From the NCBI RefSeq assembly GCF_003670295.1, contig NZ_QXJG01000003.1, positions 1 to 64,000 of the forward strand: 64,000 bases of DNA, in the 5' to 3' direction. This document shows, piece by piece, positions 27,399 through 36,655 of this stretch. The notes beneath the pieces were generated by a model. That model searched no databases. It was not told the origin of the DNA and was given only the letters and a program-made list of their open reading frames with translations. Source of the DNA: Helicobacter burdigaliensis. Lineage in GTDB: Bacteria; Campylobacterota; Campylobacteria; Campylobacterales; Helicobacteraceae. The first letter of the stretch is position 1. Each line of letters opens with the position of its first letter. The position numbers were made by a program, and so were the translations under genes.

Positions 27399-28145
27399 TT
27401 ATACAAAATTAAAAGGATTTTGTGAATCCAAAATTATAGCTTTATAGCCATAATTTGTCAAAATTGGCTTTAAAATCTCACCAAAATAACGCTCTAACTC
27501 AAAATGACCCACATCTATCAAATTCATTCCATAGCTTAAAGCCTCCATTGCTTCATGGTATTTAAAATCCCCACTAATAAAACAATCTACATCTTCTGTT
27601 AAGCTTCTCATAAGACTAGCACCACTTCCTGTTACTAGGGCTACTTTTTTAATTTTAGAATGCGTTTTTGTAGTTTTTAAAGTTTTTACATCCAATCTTT
27701 TTTTAATTAACTCACAAAGCTTATCAAATTCCCCATTAAAATCCACATAAACAATAAAATCTTCTTGAAAAATCTCCGCTTTTTCTCCAAAAATCTTTCT
27801 TGCTACAAAGCTACCAAAATGTGTTTTGTCAAAATTTGTATGCATAGCAATAAGACTAATTTTTTTAGCAATTGCTAAATTTAGTAAATTTGTAGGATAT
27901 ATTTCATCTACAAACCTCTTAAAAGGAGAAAAAATTAAAGGGTGATGCGAGATAATCACACTCCCCTCTTTAACCTCTTTTAAAATATTTTGATCCACTT
28001 CTAAAGAAAGATAAATTTCACTAAATTCCCTATATTTTCCACCCAAAATTAATCCTGAATTATCCCAAGATTCTTGCAATGAAAAAGGGCTAATAGTATC
28101 TAAAACTTCTAAAAGAGAAGAAATTTTATTGCTTTTTTGTAGCAT
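27399..28145 (-). CDS. Nif3-like dinuclear metal-centre protein
   Basis: This is a 248-residue member of the Nif3/DUF34 family, toroid-forming proteins with two metal ions and a disputed function (GTP cyclohydrolase I type 2-like). Metal-binding histidines are visible in [14 protein letters not shown] and [13 protein letters not shown]. It overlaps the end of glyQ by 20 bp and lies 21 bp upstream of flgZ. The arrangement is conserved in H. pylori (HP0959). Confidence 0.92.
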   Translation of the reverse strand: MLQKSNKISSLLEVLDTISPFSLQESWDNSGLILGGKYREFSEIYLSLEVDQNILKEVKEGSVIISHHPLIFSPFKRFVDEIYPTNLLNLAIAKKISLIAMHTNFDKTHFGSFVARKIFGEKAEIFQEDFIVYVDFNGEFDKLCELIKKRLDVKTLKTTKTHSKIKKVALVTGSGASLMRSLTEDVDCFISGDFKYHEAMEALSYGMNLIDVGHFELERYFGEILKPILTNYGYKAIILDSQNPFNFV

Positions 28146-29010
28146 TAGCTAATCGCTCCTCTCTTTGTTTTTCTTGCTCCTTATACACAAGCGCACAACC
28201 TTTAGCTAACTCTCTAATTTTTAAAATATAGTTTTGTCGCTCAGTAGCAGAAATCGCCTTTCTTGCATCTAACACATTAAAGATATGTGAAGCAAGCATA
28301 GCACAATCATACGCAGGCAATGGTAAAAGTGCTTCTAATGCTCTTTTCCCTTCATCTTGCATTTTTGCAAAAAATTCAAAAAGCATTTTTGTATCTGCTA
28401 TTTCAAAATTATATTTTGAAAACTCATATTCGCCTTCAAAATGCACATCTGCATAGCTATAATTTTCATTCCAAGCTATTTCAAAAACACTCTCCACCCC
28501 TTGCAAATACATAGCAAGCCTTTCAGTCCCATAAGTAATCTCCACAGCCACCGGCTCACAAGGGATACCACCCACTTGTTGAAAATAAGTAAATTGCGTA
28601 ACTTCCATACCATCAAGCCACACTTCCCAACCAAGCCCCCAAGCCCCCAAAGTTGGAGATTCCCAATTATCTTCTACAAATCTTACATCATGATTTTTTA
28701 AATCAAGCCCTAAATATTCCAAACTTCTTAAATAAAGTTCTTGGATATTATCAGGGCTTGGCTTAATAAGCACTTGAAATTGATAATAACTCCCTAAACG
28801 ATTTGGATTCTCCCCATATCTACCATCTGTTGGACGGCGTGAGGGTGCTACATAAGCCACACTCCATGGCTTAGAATCTAAACTTCTTAAAAGTGTAGCA
28901 GGATGAAATGTCCCCGCGCCTGCTGGAATATCATAAGGCTGGATAATAAGACAACCTTGCTCTCTCCAAAATTGCTGTAATTTTAATAAAAGATCCGAAA
29001 AATAAAGCAT
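28126..29010 (-). CDS. glyQ: glycyl-tRNA synthetase alpha subunit
   Basis: GlyQ is the catalytic alpha subunit of the bacterial glycyl-tRNA synthetase. The beta subunit, glyS, is not in the window. The 294-residue protein begins with [17 protein letters not shown] and carries the class II motifs in [39 protein letters not shown] and [19 protein letters not shown]. The start ATG follows the thrC stop directly (TAGATG), so the two genes are translationally coupled. Confidence 0.97.
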   Translation of the reverse strand: MLYFSDLLLKLQQFWREQGCLIIQPYDIPAGAGTFHPATLLRSLDSKPWSVAYVAPSRRPTDGRYGENPNRLGSYYQFQVLIKPSPDNIQELYLRSLEYLGLDLKNHDVRFVEDNWESPTLGAWGLGWEVWLDGMEVTQFTYFQQVGGIPCEPVAVEITYGTERLAMYLQGVESVFEIAWNENYSYADVHFEGEYEFSKYNFEIADTKMLFEFFAKMQDEGKRALEALLPLPAYDCAMLASHIFNVLDARKAISATERQNYILKIRELAKGCALVYKEQEKQREERLANATKKQ

Positions 29011-30486
29011 CTATTCTCCTTTTAACCACTTTAACATATTAACTTTGACTTCTTCTTTTTGCAAACTTTGTGTATGCACTTCTTTTTTATTAAAAAGCAA
29101 AGAAATTTGTGCTGGAATTTGCACGCCATAGTTTTGTGCAATTTTTTCTAATGCTTCTTTATCTCCTAGCTCCCCAAAACCAAAAGCTCTCGCTAAAGTA
29201 GGTGCAAATTTTGTCCATTCTGCTGTGGAACATAAAATCATAGGATTTTCCTCTTTGCTTTCTTTAAGCTCCAAATATGCTTTAATCCCACAAGCTGTGT
29301 GAGGATCTATGATGATTTTTTTATTTGCATATTCTTTTAAAATTTCTAAACAAACCTCATCTTCACAGAAAGTTGCACTAAAATATTTTTGGATTTTTCC
29401 TAGCTCTTCTTGTGTGATTTTATAAACCCTATCCCTATCTAAATCTTCCATAAGCTCTTTTGTTCTTTTTGCACCTAGTAGAGCAAAAAGCACACGCTCC
29501 ACATTTGAGCTTTTTAAAATATCCATAGCAGGTGAATAAGTCTTTTGCAAAGTCTTATTAGAAATATCATAAACCCCTGTTTGAATAAATTCTGTTAGGA
29601 TATTATTTTTATTAGAAGCAATAACTATTTTTTTAATAGGGAATCCCATCATTTTTGCATAAAACGCCCCTAAAGCATTTCCAAAATTCCCACTAGGGAC
29701 GATAATCACAACTTCTTTTTGCTTCTCTTTATATACTTTCAAACTTGCATAAATGTGATAAATCATCTGGAAAGCAATACGCCCAAAATTTACAGAATTT
29801 GCAGCACTTAAAGCAATATTTTGCTCTTTGAGTGATTTTTGAAAATCCTCTTCTTTTAGAAGCTCTTTTAGCACACTCTGTGCCATATCAAAATCTCCAT
29901 CAATGCCAAAAACTTTCACATTTTCTGCATCATTTGTGCTCATTTGCAATCTTTGCACATCACTTGTGCCACTTTTTGGATACAAACAAATCACTTTGAT
30001 ATTTTTTCTATTTGCAAAGCTTTCTAAAGTTGCTGGTCCTGTATCTCCGCTTGTCGCTACTAAAATCAAATATTGCTCTTTGCTACCTTCTATAAAAGAG
30101 CTAAAAATCTCTCCAAAAGGCTGTAATGCCATATCTTTAAAAGCTCTTGTTGGACCACAATAAAGTTTTTGCAAACTCAAATCTTCTTCTATTTGCTCCA
30201 AAGGTGCAGGACTTTCTATCTCATCAAACCCATCATAAAGAGCTAATGCCTTATCTAGCAACTCATTATCAATTCCTAAATTTAAACACGCAAAAATACC
30301 ACGCGCTAATTCCTTATAGTTTAGTGTTGCAAATTTTTCTATTTCTTCTTGTGAGAATCTTGGAAGCTTATTAAGCGTATAAAGCCCACCAAATGGGGCA
30401 TTTGGGTTTAAAACAACCTCTTGAAAACTTTTTAACTCATCTTCACTCTTAGCACCTCTTGTGCCACAAAAACACTTAAATTGCAC
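29011..30486 (-). CDS. thrC: threonine synthase
   Basis: ThrC converts O-phosphohomoserine to threonine. It is a fold-type II PLP enzyme of 491 residues; the PLP lysine is Lys117 in GPTRAFKDMALQP. VATSGDTGPATLE and PSGNFGNALGAFYAKMMG bind the cofactor phosphate. The start codon is GTG, with AAGGA seven bases upstream. It lies 57 bp after flgH on the same strand. Confidence 0.95.
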   Translation of the reverse strand: MQFKCFCGTRGAKSEDELKSFQEVVLNPNAPFGGLYTLNKLPRFSQEEIEKFATLNYKELARGIFACLNLGIDNELLDKALALYDGFDEIESPAPLEQIEEDLSLQKLYCGPTRAFKDMALQPFGEIFSSFIEGSKEQYLILVATSGDTGPATLESFANRKNIKVICLYPKSGTSDVQRLQMSTNDAENVKVFGIDGDFDMAQSVLKELLKEEDFQKSLKEQNIALSAANSVNFGRIAFQMIYHIYASLKVYKEKQKEVVIIVPSGNFGNALGAFYAKMMGFPIKKIVIASNKNNILTEFIQTGVYDISNKTLQKTYSPAMDILKSSNVERVLFALLGAKRTKELMEDLDRDRVYKITQEELGKIQKYFSATFCEDEVCLEILKEYANKKIIIDPHTACGIKAYLELKESKEENPMILCSTAEWTKFAPTLARAFGFGELGDKEALEKIAQNYGVQIPAQISLLFNKKEVHTQSLQKEEVKVNMLKWLKGE

Positions 30487-30543
30487 GCAAATCCTTCATA
30501 AATAAATTTGCTAATTGTAACCTATGAGTTCATAAATTAGGCT

Positions 30544-31284
30544 TTAAAAAGGCCAAATTGATTGAATAAGTTTTGTTCCCCAGCCTTTTTCGGTAGTTCT
30601 TTTTAACTCCCCTTGTGTATCATACATAATCTTCGCATCCGCAATATATTGCGATTCGATTGTATTATTTCTTGCAATATCTGTTGGACGCACTACCCCA
30701 CTTAAATGGATTACTTGCTTTTCACCATTAATTAAAACCTCACGACTTCCTTCAATGAAATAATTTCCATTTTGCAAAACTTTAATAATTCTTGCAGCGA
30801 TTGTTGTAGTAAAGGTTTCTTGGCGGTTTTGCGTGCCTGTACCTGCAAATGTAGAAGTGTTATTGCCTGTATTGATCCCAAAAGCTGTTAAATTGTTAAA
30901 TCCATTTACAATCCCATTAATCCCGCTACTATTTCCTCCATAAGTAAGAGAAGGTGCCATTACTGAACCACTAGAAGTTTCATTGAGATTCCTATTAGCA
31001 CTTGAGCTTGCTTGAGCTGTTTGGTTAATAATCACAGTTACCAAATCATTAAGCTGCATAGCACGCCTATCTGAAAAAAGTAGATTATCCCCTTGCCCAA
31101 AAATACTTCCTGGATTCCCAAAATTATCTTCTTCTTCTTTAGGTGGCAATTCCTCCACATAAGCAGGTGGTTTAAAAGAAATTTGAGGCTCTGTGGTAGC
31201 ACAACCATTTATCATCATTGATAAACCCAAAGCACTTACCATATAGGAAAAACTTAAAAAATGTTTTATTTTTAGAGATTTCAT
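30544..31284 (-). CDS. flgH: flagellar L-ring lipoprotein FlgH
   Basis: FlgH forms the L ring, the outer-membrane bushing of the flagellar rod. The 246-residue precursor has a lipoprotein signal ending in INGC with the lipidated Cys28. Family motifs are SIFGQGDNLLFSDRRAMQLNDLVTVII in two parts, and the C-terminal GNYFIEGSREVLINGEKQ and HLSGVVRPTDIARNNTIES. A sigma-54 promoter lies 32 bp upstream of the start, as expected for a rod/hook-stage gene. It is not grouped with other flagellar genes here; thrC follows. Confidence 0.96.
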   Translation of the reverse strand: MKSLKIKHFLSFSYMVSALGLSMMINGCATTEPQISFKPPAYVEELPPKEEEDNFGNPGSIFGQGDNLLFSDRRAMQLNDLVTVIINQTAQASSSANRNLNETSSGSVMAPSLTYGGNSSGINGIVNGFNNLTAFGINTGNNTSTFAGTGTQNRQETFTTTIAARIIKVLQNGNYFIEGSREVLINGEKQVIHLSGVVRPTDIARNNTIESQYIADAKIMYDTQGELKRTTEKGWGTKLIQSIWPF

Positions 31285-31315
31285 AGCACATCCTTATGCA
31301 AATTTAAATCTCTTA

Positions 31316-31333
31316 AAGCAATTTTGATTCCAC
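31316..31333 (-). promoter_or_regulatory. sigma-54 (RpoN) promoter of flgH
   Basis: On the minus strand GTGGAATCAAAATTGCTT has GG at 31331-31330 and GC at 31319-31318, 12 bp apart. That is the exact RpoN spacing. The site lies about 32 bp upstream of the flgH ATG. Confidence 0.8.
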
Positions 31334-31382
31334 TTTTAGTTCTCTCTTTATATAAATACAATATGCCTTAATATCTATTTTT

Positions 31383-32798
31383 CTAACCCCCTAAACTACT
31401 TTGTGCGAAATAAAAAGCCACTGCGATATTAATTACCATAGCAATAAGCAAAAGCGGTGTGGTGCGCTTTATAATATCCATAGGATTTACTTTTGCAAAA
31501 CCTGCCAAAGCTAAAATTCCACCCGAAATCGGACTTGCAGCACGCCCTAAACAAGAAGCAATTTCTATAGGCAAAACAAAACTTATAGGCGCAACGCCAA
31601 GCTTTGTAGCAATATCAGGTGCTAATTTACCAAAAGCATTAAAAGCAGCTATCCCACTACCCATAATCACACTAGCAAAATACACCAAAAAGCTTAAAAT
31701 TACGATACAAGCAAGCACCGCTACCCACGCAAATGAGCTATCATTTCCAAAATTTTTCATCGCATCCACTAAAACGCCAATGCCACCTAAGGATTCTATA
31801 CCCTTAGCAAAAACACTTGCAGCAATTAATATACTCACCACGCTTACAAAAATTTCAGCCATACCCTTTAAAATCACAACCACATCTTCGCCAAGTTTTT
31901 TAGCATCTTTGTGTCTTATAAATTCTATGATAAAAACTATTGTAATACTTAAAAAATTTGCACTCACAACATCTAGTTTTATACCTAAAAAATAAGTCAC
32001 AAACAAAAATACCACAGGAAGCCATGGAAAGAAAATATAAATTGTGGGGCAGTTTGGATTTATAATCTCTAATTTTTCGCCCTCATCATTTAAAATACCT
32101 TTAATTTTGTCTTTTTTGTCTATCCAAGCAAAATAAAAAGGGATTAAAATCGCAATGATTAGCACATAAAAAATCACGCTATATATTTGATAATTTAAAA
32201 AAAGTCCCACGACATTATCACTTTGTCCTACCATATTTGCCATAGTTATGGAATTTGCATCTTTTGGACCATAATCAAGTGCAATGAGTGAAAGCACACA
32301 AACAGCTGTGATAGGACGAATTTTTAAAGAAATTAAAACCGGATATATACAAGCTAAAAGTAAAAGCAAAAGTCCCGTATAACTTGAAATAACGATTTTT
32401 AAAGCCATACCTACTACAAAAACTCCGCTTAAAATCAAATATTTATTTTTAATTTTTCCTAGCGGTTTGTTAGCTAAAAATGCGAGCTTTGCTGAAGCAT
32501 TGATGTGTTTCATATAAGCTGCAAAACCCGCCACACTCATAATGATAAGCCCTGTGCCACTAAGCTGCTCTTTAAAGGTAGCCACTATAAAAGCATAACT
32601 ATCTAGCAATACACTTAAAACACTTGTATGCTCTCTACTAGGAACCTTAGGGAGTGGCACATTAAAAACATAATATGCAAAAATAAGCAAAATAAGCCCT
32701 GAAAATAAAAATACAAAAATAGGATTGTATTTTTTAAGCACATAATAAGCCACAATCACAACCGCTAAAAGCGTAGAAAAGATCATAAAAATTGGCAT
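31383..32798 (-). CDS. dcuC: C4-dicarboxylate carrier of the DcuC family
   Basis: This integral membrane protein has 471 residues and about 12 hydrophobic segments. It resembles DcuC, which exports succinate or exchanges it for fumarate during fumarate respiration. The family features are the GYxxxxDANS-like LDYGPKDANSITMANMVG in the middle and PISGGILALAGFAKVNP near the end. Its neighbour on the same strand is the anaerobic ribonucleotide reductase pair, which fits life with little oxygen. The transported acid is inferred from the family only. Confidence 0.85.
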   Translation of the reverse strand: MPIFMIFSTLLAVVIVAYYVLKKYNPIFVFLFSGLILLIFAYYVFNVPLPKVPSREHTSVLSVLLDSYAFIVATFKEQLSGTGLIIMSVAGFAAYMKHINASAKLAFLANKPLGKIKNKYLILSGVFVVGMALKIVISSYTGLLLLLLACIYPVLISLKIRPITAVCVLSLIALDYGPKDANSITMANMVGQSDNVVGLFLNYQIYSVIFYVLIIAILIPFYFAWIDKKDKIKGILNDEGEKLEIINPNCPTIYIFFPWLPVVFLFVTYFLGIKLDVVSANFLSITIVFIIEFIRHKDAKKLGEDVVVILKGMAEIFVSVVSILIAASVFAKGIESLGGIGVLVDAMKNFGNDSSFAWVAVLACIVILSFLVYFASVIMGSGIAAFNAFGKLAPDIATKLGVAPISFVLPIEIASCLGRAASPISGGILALAGFAKVNPMDIIKRTTPLLLIAMVINIAVAFYFAQSSLGG

Positions 32799-32895
32799 AA
32801 CTCCTCCTTGTCAATTTTTAAAGTTCATTTTATTATAAATTTGATAAAACTTGTAAATTTTAAAGTAAATTTTTTACATTTTATTTATATAATCC

Positions 32896-33402
32896 CTAAC
32901 TAAACTCTACTATTTTATCTAAGCTTAGCGTCTTTTGCACATCTATAAGACGCTGGTTTGTGCTTCCTCTAAAACGCAAAGACAAATCCTTTTTTTCTAA
33001 AATAAAACGCCCATCAATCAAAACATCACACAACTCTAACAATTCATAATAATCTTGCTTTTTTACAAGCTCTTCAAAAGTAAATCCGCTATAAATAGTC
33101 AAATCAAGCCCAAAACTTTTAATCTCTTTAGCCAAAACTGCTAAATTTTTGCTTTGCAAAAAGGGCTCTCCGCCACTAAATGTAACACCTTTTAGCAAAG
33201 GATTTTTTCTTAATTCTTCTAAAATTTCTACACTATCTTTTAGATAGCCCCCATTTAAATCGTGTGTATGAGGGTTTTGACAACCTTTGCACTTATGAAG
33301 ACAACCTTGGGTAAAAATCACATATCGCAAACCAAAACCATCTACGATAGATTCTTCTACAATTCCTGCTAGCTTAAGAAAAATTGTGTTTTTTTCTATC
33401 AT
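32896..33402 (-). CDS. nrdG: anaerobic ribonucleotide reductase activating protein
   Basis: NrdG is a radical-SAM enzyme that installs the glycyl radical in NrdD. The 168-residue protein has the cluster cysteines Cys34, Cys38 and Cys41 in TQGCLHKCKGCQNP, and GVTFSGGEPFLQ for SAM binding. Its start overlaps the end of nrdD by 29 bp, so the two are translated together. Confidence 0.95.
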   Translation of the reverse strand: MIEKNTIFLKLAGIVEESIVDGFGLRYVIFTQGCLHKCKGCQNPHTHDLNGGYLKDSVEILEELRKNPLLKGVTFSGGEPFLQSKNLAVLAKEIKSFGLDLTIYSGFTFEELVKKQDYYELLELCDVLIDGRFILEKKDLSLRFRGSTNQRLIDVQKTLSLDKIVEFS

Positions 33403-35653
33403 TTACTTCAGCCTTTTTTGCATCATTAAATCTATCAAGTGTGCCTACTAAATAACCCGTAATTCTTCTAATGCGTTCAAACTTCACACCCTCTTCGCTT
33501 CTGCCACATTTAGGACAAAGCTCATCAATCACACCACTATACCCACAAAGTGGATCTCTATCAAGAGGAAAATTAATAGAGCCATAGCCTATATTATTTT
33601 CCCTCATACATTGGATAATTTTTTCAAAACTTTCTAAATTTTTAGAAACATCTCCATCTAATTCTACATAAGTGATATGCCCTCCGTTATTTAATGCATG
33701 ATAGGGGGCTTCAATTTTGATTTTTTCAAAAATGCTAATTTTAAAACCCACTGGAATATGAAAAGAATTTGTATAATAATCCTTATCTGTAATCCCCTCT
33801 AAGATTCCATATTTTTCTCTATCAAGCCTTAAAAATCTACCACTTAAGCCCTCTGCTGGAGTGGCTATTAAAGAGAAATTTAGCTTATCTTGCATAGCCT
33901 TTTTATCTACAAATTCCCTCATAAATCCTATAATCTCTAAGCCTAGCCTTCTAGCCTCCTCACTCTCTCCATGATGAACGCCTATAAGAGCTTTAAGCGT
34001 CTCTGCAAGTCCTATATAGCCTATGGTTAAAGTCCCATGTGCTATCACTTTATCTAAAGTATCTTCAAAGCCTAACTTCTCACTATCAAGCCAAATATGC
34101 TCCCCCATTAAAAAAGGAAAATTTTTCACTCTTTTTTGGCTTTGTATCTTATAGCGGTGCAATAACTGCTCATATACAAGCTCTAATTTCTCTTCTAAAA
34201 ACTTATAAAAAAGCTCCAAATTCCCTTTAGCTTCTATCCCAAGTCGCACAAGATTAATACTGCTAAAACTTAGATTCCCTCTACCTGCTGTGATTTCTTT
34301 AGTTTTATCAAAAACATTTGCCATTACCCTAGTCCTACAACCCATATAAGCTACTTCACTCTTATAATCCCCCTCTTTATAATACTGCTTATTAAAAGGT
34401 GCATCTAAAAAGCTAAAATTTGGAAAAAGCCTCTTTGAAGCACATTCCATCGCAAGCTTAAAAAGATCATAATTTTTATCCCCCTTTTTATAATTTATCC
34501 CCTCTTTTAATTTAAAAATTTGCACTGGAAAAATAGGAGTTTCTCCATTCCCTAGCCCCTTTAAAGTCGCTTTTAGTAGATTTTCAATCACCATTCTACC
34601 CTCAAAGCTTGTGTCAGTTCCATAATTTAGCGTACTAAAAGGCACTTGTGCGCCTGCTCTTGAATTCATTGTGTTAAGATTGTGTATTAATGCCTCCATT
34701 GCTTGAAAAGTGGCTTTTTGGGTTTCTTCTAATGCTCTTTTATAAGCATAAGAATTTGCATTTTGTAAGTCCTGCTCTTTATAATCTTTTATCGTATCTA
34801 TAAGTATTTTTAAACAACTCTCTTTGCTTGAAGCTTCAAAAACACTTTCTAAAAACAAATCTTCTTTTAAAGTTTTCCCAAAAGAAATTTCAAAAAATGC
34901 TCCAAGTGCTTTTAAATACTCCTTTTTAAAAGTCTTTTTTACTCCCATAGCCATAGCAAAATCAAAATTAGGTATAGACTGCCCCCCATGCATTTCATTT
35001 TGATTTGCTTGCAGGGCAATACAAGCCAAAGACGCATAAGAACCTATGCTATTTGGCTCTCTTAAACTCCCATGTCCTGTGCTAAAACCACCCCTAAAAA
35101 GCTTTATCAAATCAATCTGACAACAAGTTTGCGTTAGCATATAAAAATCTTTATCATGTATGTGTATATCACCGCTCTTATGTGCTTTGGCTATATGAGG
35201 GGGCAAAATACACTCATCTACATAATACTTTGCACTTTCAGAACCATATTTTAACATCATACCCATAGCGGTATCTGAATTTATATTTGCATTTTCTCTT
35301 TTCAAATCCACATCTTTAGTGCTTTTAAAAGTTAATTCATTAAGTAGTCGCAATAATTCATCATCAGCACTTCTAATATTTGCCCTTTTTTGCCTATAAA
35401 GTATATAAGATTTTGCACTGCTTTTAAAAGAATTTTGCATAAGCACTTCTTCTATAATGTTTTGTAATTCTTCAATTTCTATTATTTCACTTTTTATATT
35501 TAAAATAACTTCTTTATATATTTCTTCTAATTTTTCTTGACTTAATTTTTCATCATTAGAATTGTGATTTGCCTTTAAAATAGCATTTTTTATTTTCAAA
35601 CCCTCAAATACAGCTTTACTTTTATCTCTTTTAATAATAAATTTTATTTGCAT
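33374..35653 (-). CDS. nrdD: anaerobic ribonucleoside-triphosphate reductase
   Basis: NrdD is the oxygen-sensitive class III reductase that makes deoxynucleotides in the absence of oxygen. From the ATG at 35653 (AGGA nine bases upstream) it has 759 residues; the frame is open 15 codons further and that extension is rejected. An ATP-cone domain fills the first 90 or so residues. The glycyl-radical site is in RRITGYLVG near the C-terminus, and a zinc-binding cysteine group (LCGYSGVIDELCPKCG) precedes it. H. pylori is not known to have this enzyme, so it supports an intestinal habitat. Confidence 0.95.
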   Translation of the reverse strand: MQIKFIIKRDKSKAVFEGLKIKNAILKANHNSNDEKLSQEKLEEIYKEVILNIKSEIIEIEELQNIIEEVLMQNSFKSSAKSYILYRQKRANIRSADDELLRLLNELTFKSTKDVDLKRENANINSDTAMGMMLKYGSESAKYYVDECILPPHIAKAHKSGDIHIHDKDFYMLTQTCCQIDLIKLFRGGFSTGHGSLREPNSIGSYASLACIALQANQNEMHGGQSIPNFDFAMAMGVKKTFKKEYLKALGAFFEISFGKTLKEDLFLESVFEASSKESCLKILIDTIKDYKEQDLQNANSYAYKRALEETQKATFQAMEALIHNLNTMNSRAGAQVPFSTLNYGTDTSFEGRMVIENLLKATLKGLGNGETPIFPVQIFKLKEGINYKKGDKNYDLFKLAMECASKRLFPNFSFLDAPFNKQYYKEGDYKSEVAYMGCRTRVMANVFDKTKEITAGRGNLSFSSINLVRLGIEAKGNLELFYKFLEEKLELVYEQLLHRYKIQSQKRVKNFPFLMGEHIWLDSEKLGFEDTLDKVIAHGTLTIGYIGLAETLKALIGVHHGESEEARRLGLEIIGFMREFVDKKAMQDKLNFSLIATPAEGLSGRFLRLDREKYGILEGITDKDYYTNSFHIPVGFKISIFEKIKIEAPYHALNNGGHITYVELDGDVSKNLESFEKIIQCMRENNIGYGSINFPLDRDPLCGYSGVIDELCPKCGRSEEGVKFERIRRITGYLVGTLDRFNDAKKAEVNDRKKHNFS

Positions 35654-35960
35654 GAAATTTTTCCTAAATAATAAGCTATAAATACTAAAAAATAGCATTT
35701 TTAAACCTATAAAGTTTAGCCTAGCAACTTAACAAAAAGCTTAAAAATATTTAAATTTTTCCTTATTATTTTAAAATAATTCAAAATTTCAAGTAGTTTT
35801 TAACATTAAAATTATTCTATAAATCCATTGCTTAAACGATAGAATATTAACCCCACACGACAAATTTTAAGATAAAAGTTTAGATTATCAAAGATCAAAA
35901 GAGAACCTAAAGTTTTTTTGTATAAAATTCTTAAAAACCCAAGTTAAGGATTTTAAAAAA
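35654..35960. other. 307-bp intergenic region between nrdD and a phosphatase gene
   Basis: The stretch lies between two divergent genes and should hold both promoters. I see a possible -10 box (TATAAA) at about 35920 for the rightward gene. No clear FNR-type palindrome or terminator is visible, and no gene is supported. Confidence 0.4.
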
Positions 35961-36644
35961 ATGCAAAAAGAGCCTTTATATATAATTGGCGATGTGCATG
36001 GTTGTTTTGATACACTTTGTGCTTTAGTTGAAAAGCTTCCTAAAAAATGGGATTCTAAACTAATCTTTGTAGGAGATTTGATAGATAGGGGTCCAAAATC
36101 TTGTGAAGTTATTGATTTGCTTATCCAAAAAAATTATGCTTGTGTGCTTGGAAATCATGAAGAATTAATGCTTGAATACTACCATGCTATTCCCTCACTT
36201 GGCTATAATAAAATATGGATTAGTAATGGAGGTTATGAAACTATGGAAAGCTACAAAGATAAGGGAGGCTTATACAAAATCCATGAACATTTAGAATGGC
36301 TTTTAACCTTGCCTCGCTTTTTACTTTTGGATTATCCTTGCAAGGAGGGTTTAAACCCATTTATTACACATGGTTTTGGATTACCCTTTTTCAAAGAAAG
36401 AGAAGAAAAACAAGCCACTATCACTTGGAATAGGCTCAAAATGCATAATTTAGAAAAAGAAAGTAAGAAAAATTATGGGATATTTAACATTTTTGGGCAT
36501 GATGTGCAAAATAAAGTATTGCTCATGGATAATTTTGCCGCTATTGATACAGGTTGTGTCTATCACAAAAAACTAGAAAATGCTTCTTTAAGTGCGATAG
36601 AATGGCCTAGCAAAAAAATATACTCTCAAAAATACTGCGGTTAG
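35961..36644 (+). CDS. serine/threonine-type metallophosphatase
   Basis: This 227-residue protein is a calcineurin-like phosphoesterase close to PrpA/PrpE and PP2A-type protein phosphatases. The metal-binding motifs are GDVHGCFD (Asp11, His13), VGDLIDRGPKS (Asp39) and GNHEELM (Asn65, His66), followed by THGFGLPFF and FGHDVQ. It probably acts in the cytoplasm. It could remove phosphate from proteins or hydrolyse dinucleotide polyphosphates; the sequence alone does not decide. It is a single gene, convergent with polA, with only 11 bp between them. Confidence 0.88.
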   Translation: MQKEPLYIIGDVHGCFDTLCALVEKLPKKWDSKLIFVGDLIDRGPKSCEVIDLLIQKNYACVLGNHEELMLEYYHAIPSLGYNKIWISNGGYETMESYKDKGGLYKIHEHLEWLLTLPRFLLLDYPCKEGLNPFITHGFGLPFFKEREEKQATITWNRLKMHNLEKESKKNYGIFNIFGHDVQNKVLLMDNFAAIDTGCVYHKKLENASLSAIEWPSKKIYSQKYCG

Positions 36645-36655
36645 CTAAAAGAGAA

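Noticed and set aside
35880-35905. FNR-like site TTATCAAAGATCAA upstream of the phosphatase gene
   Set aside because: The half-sites do not fit the TTGAT-N4-ATCAA arrangement, so there is no support.
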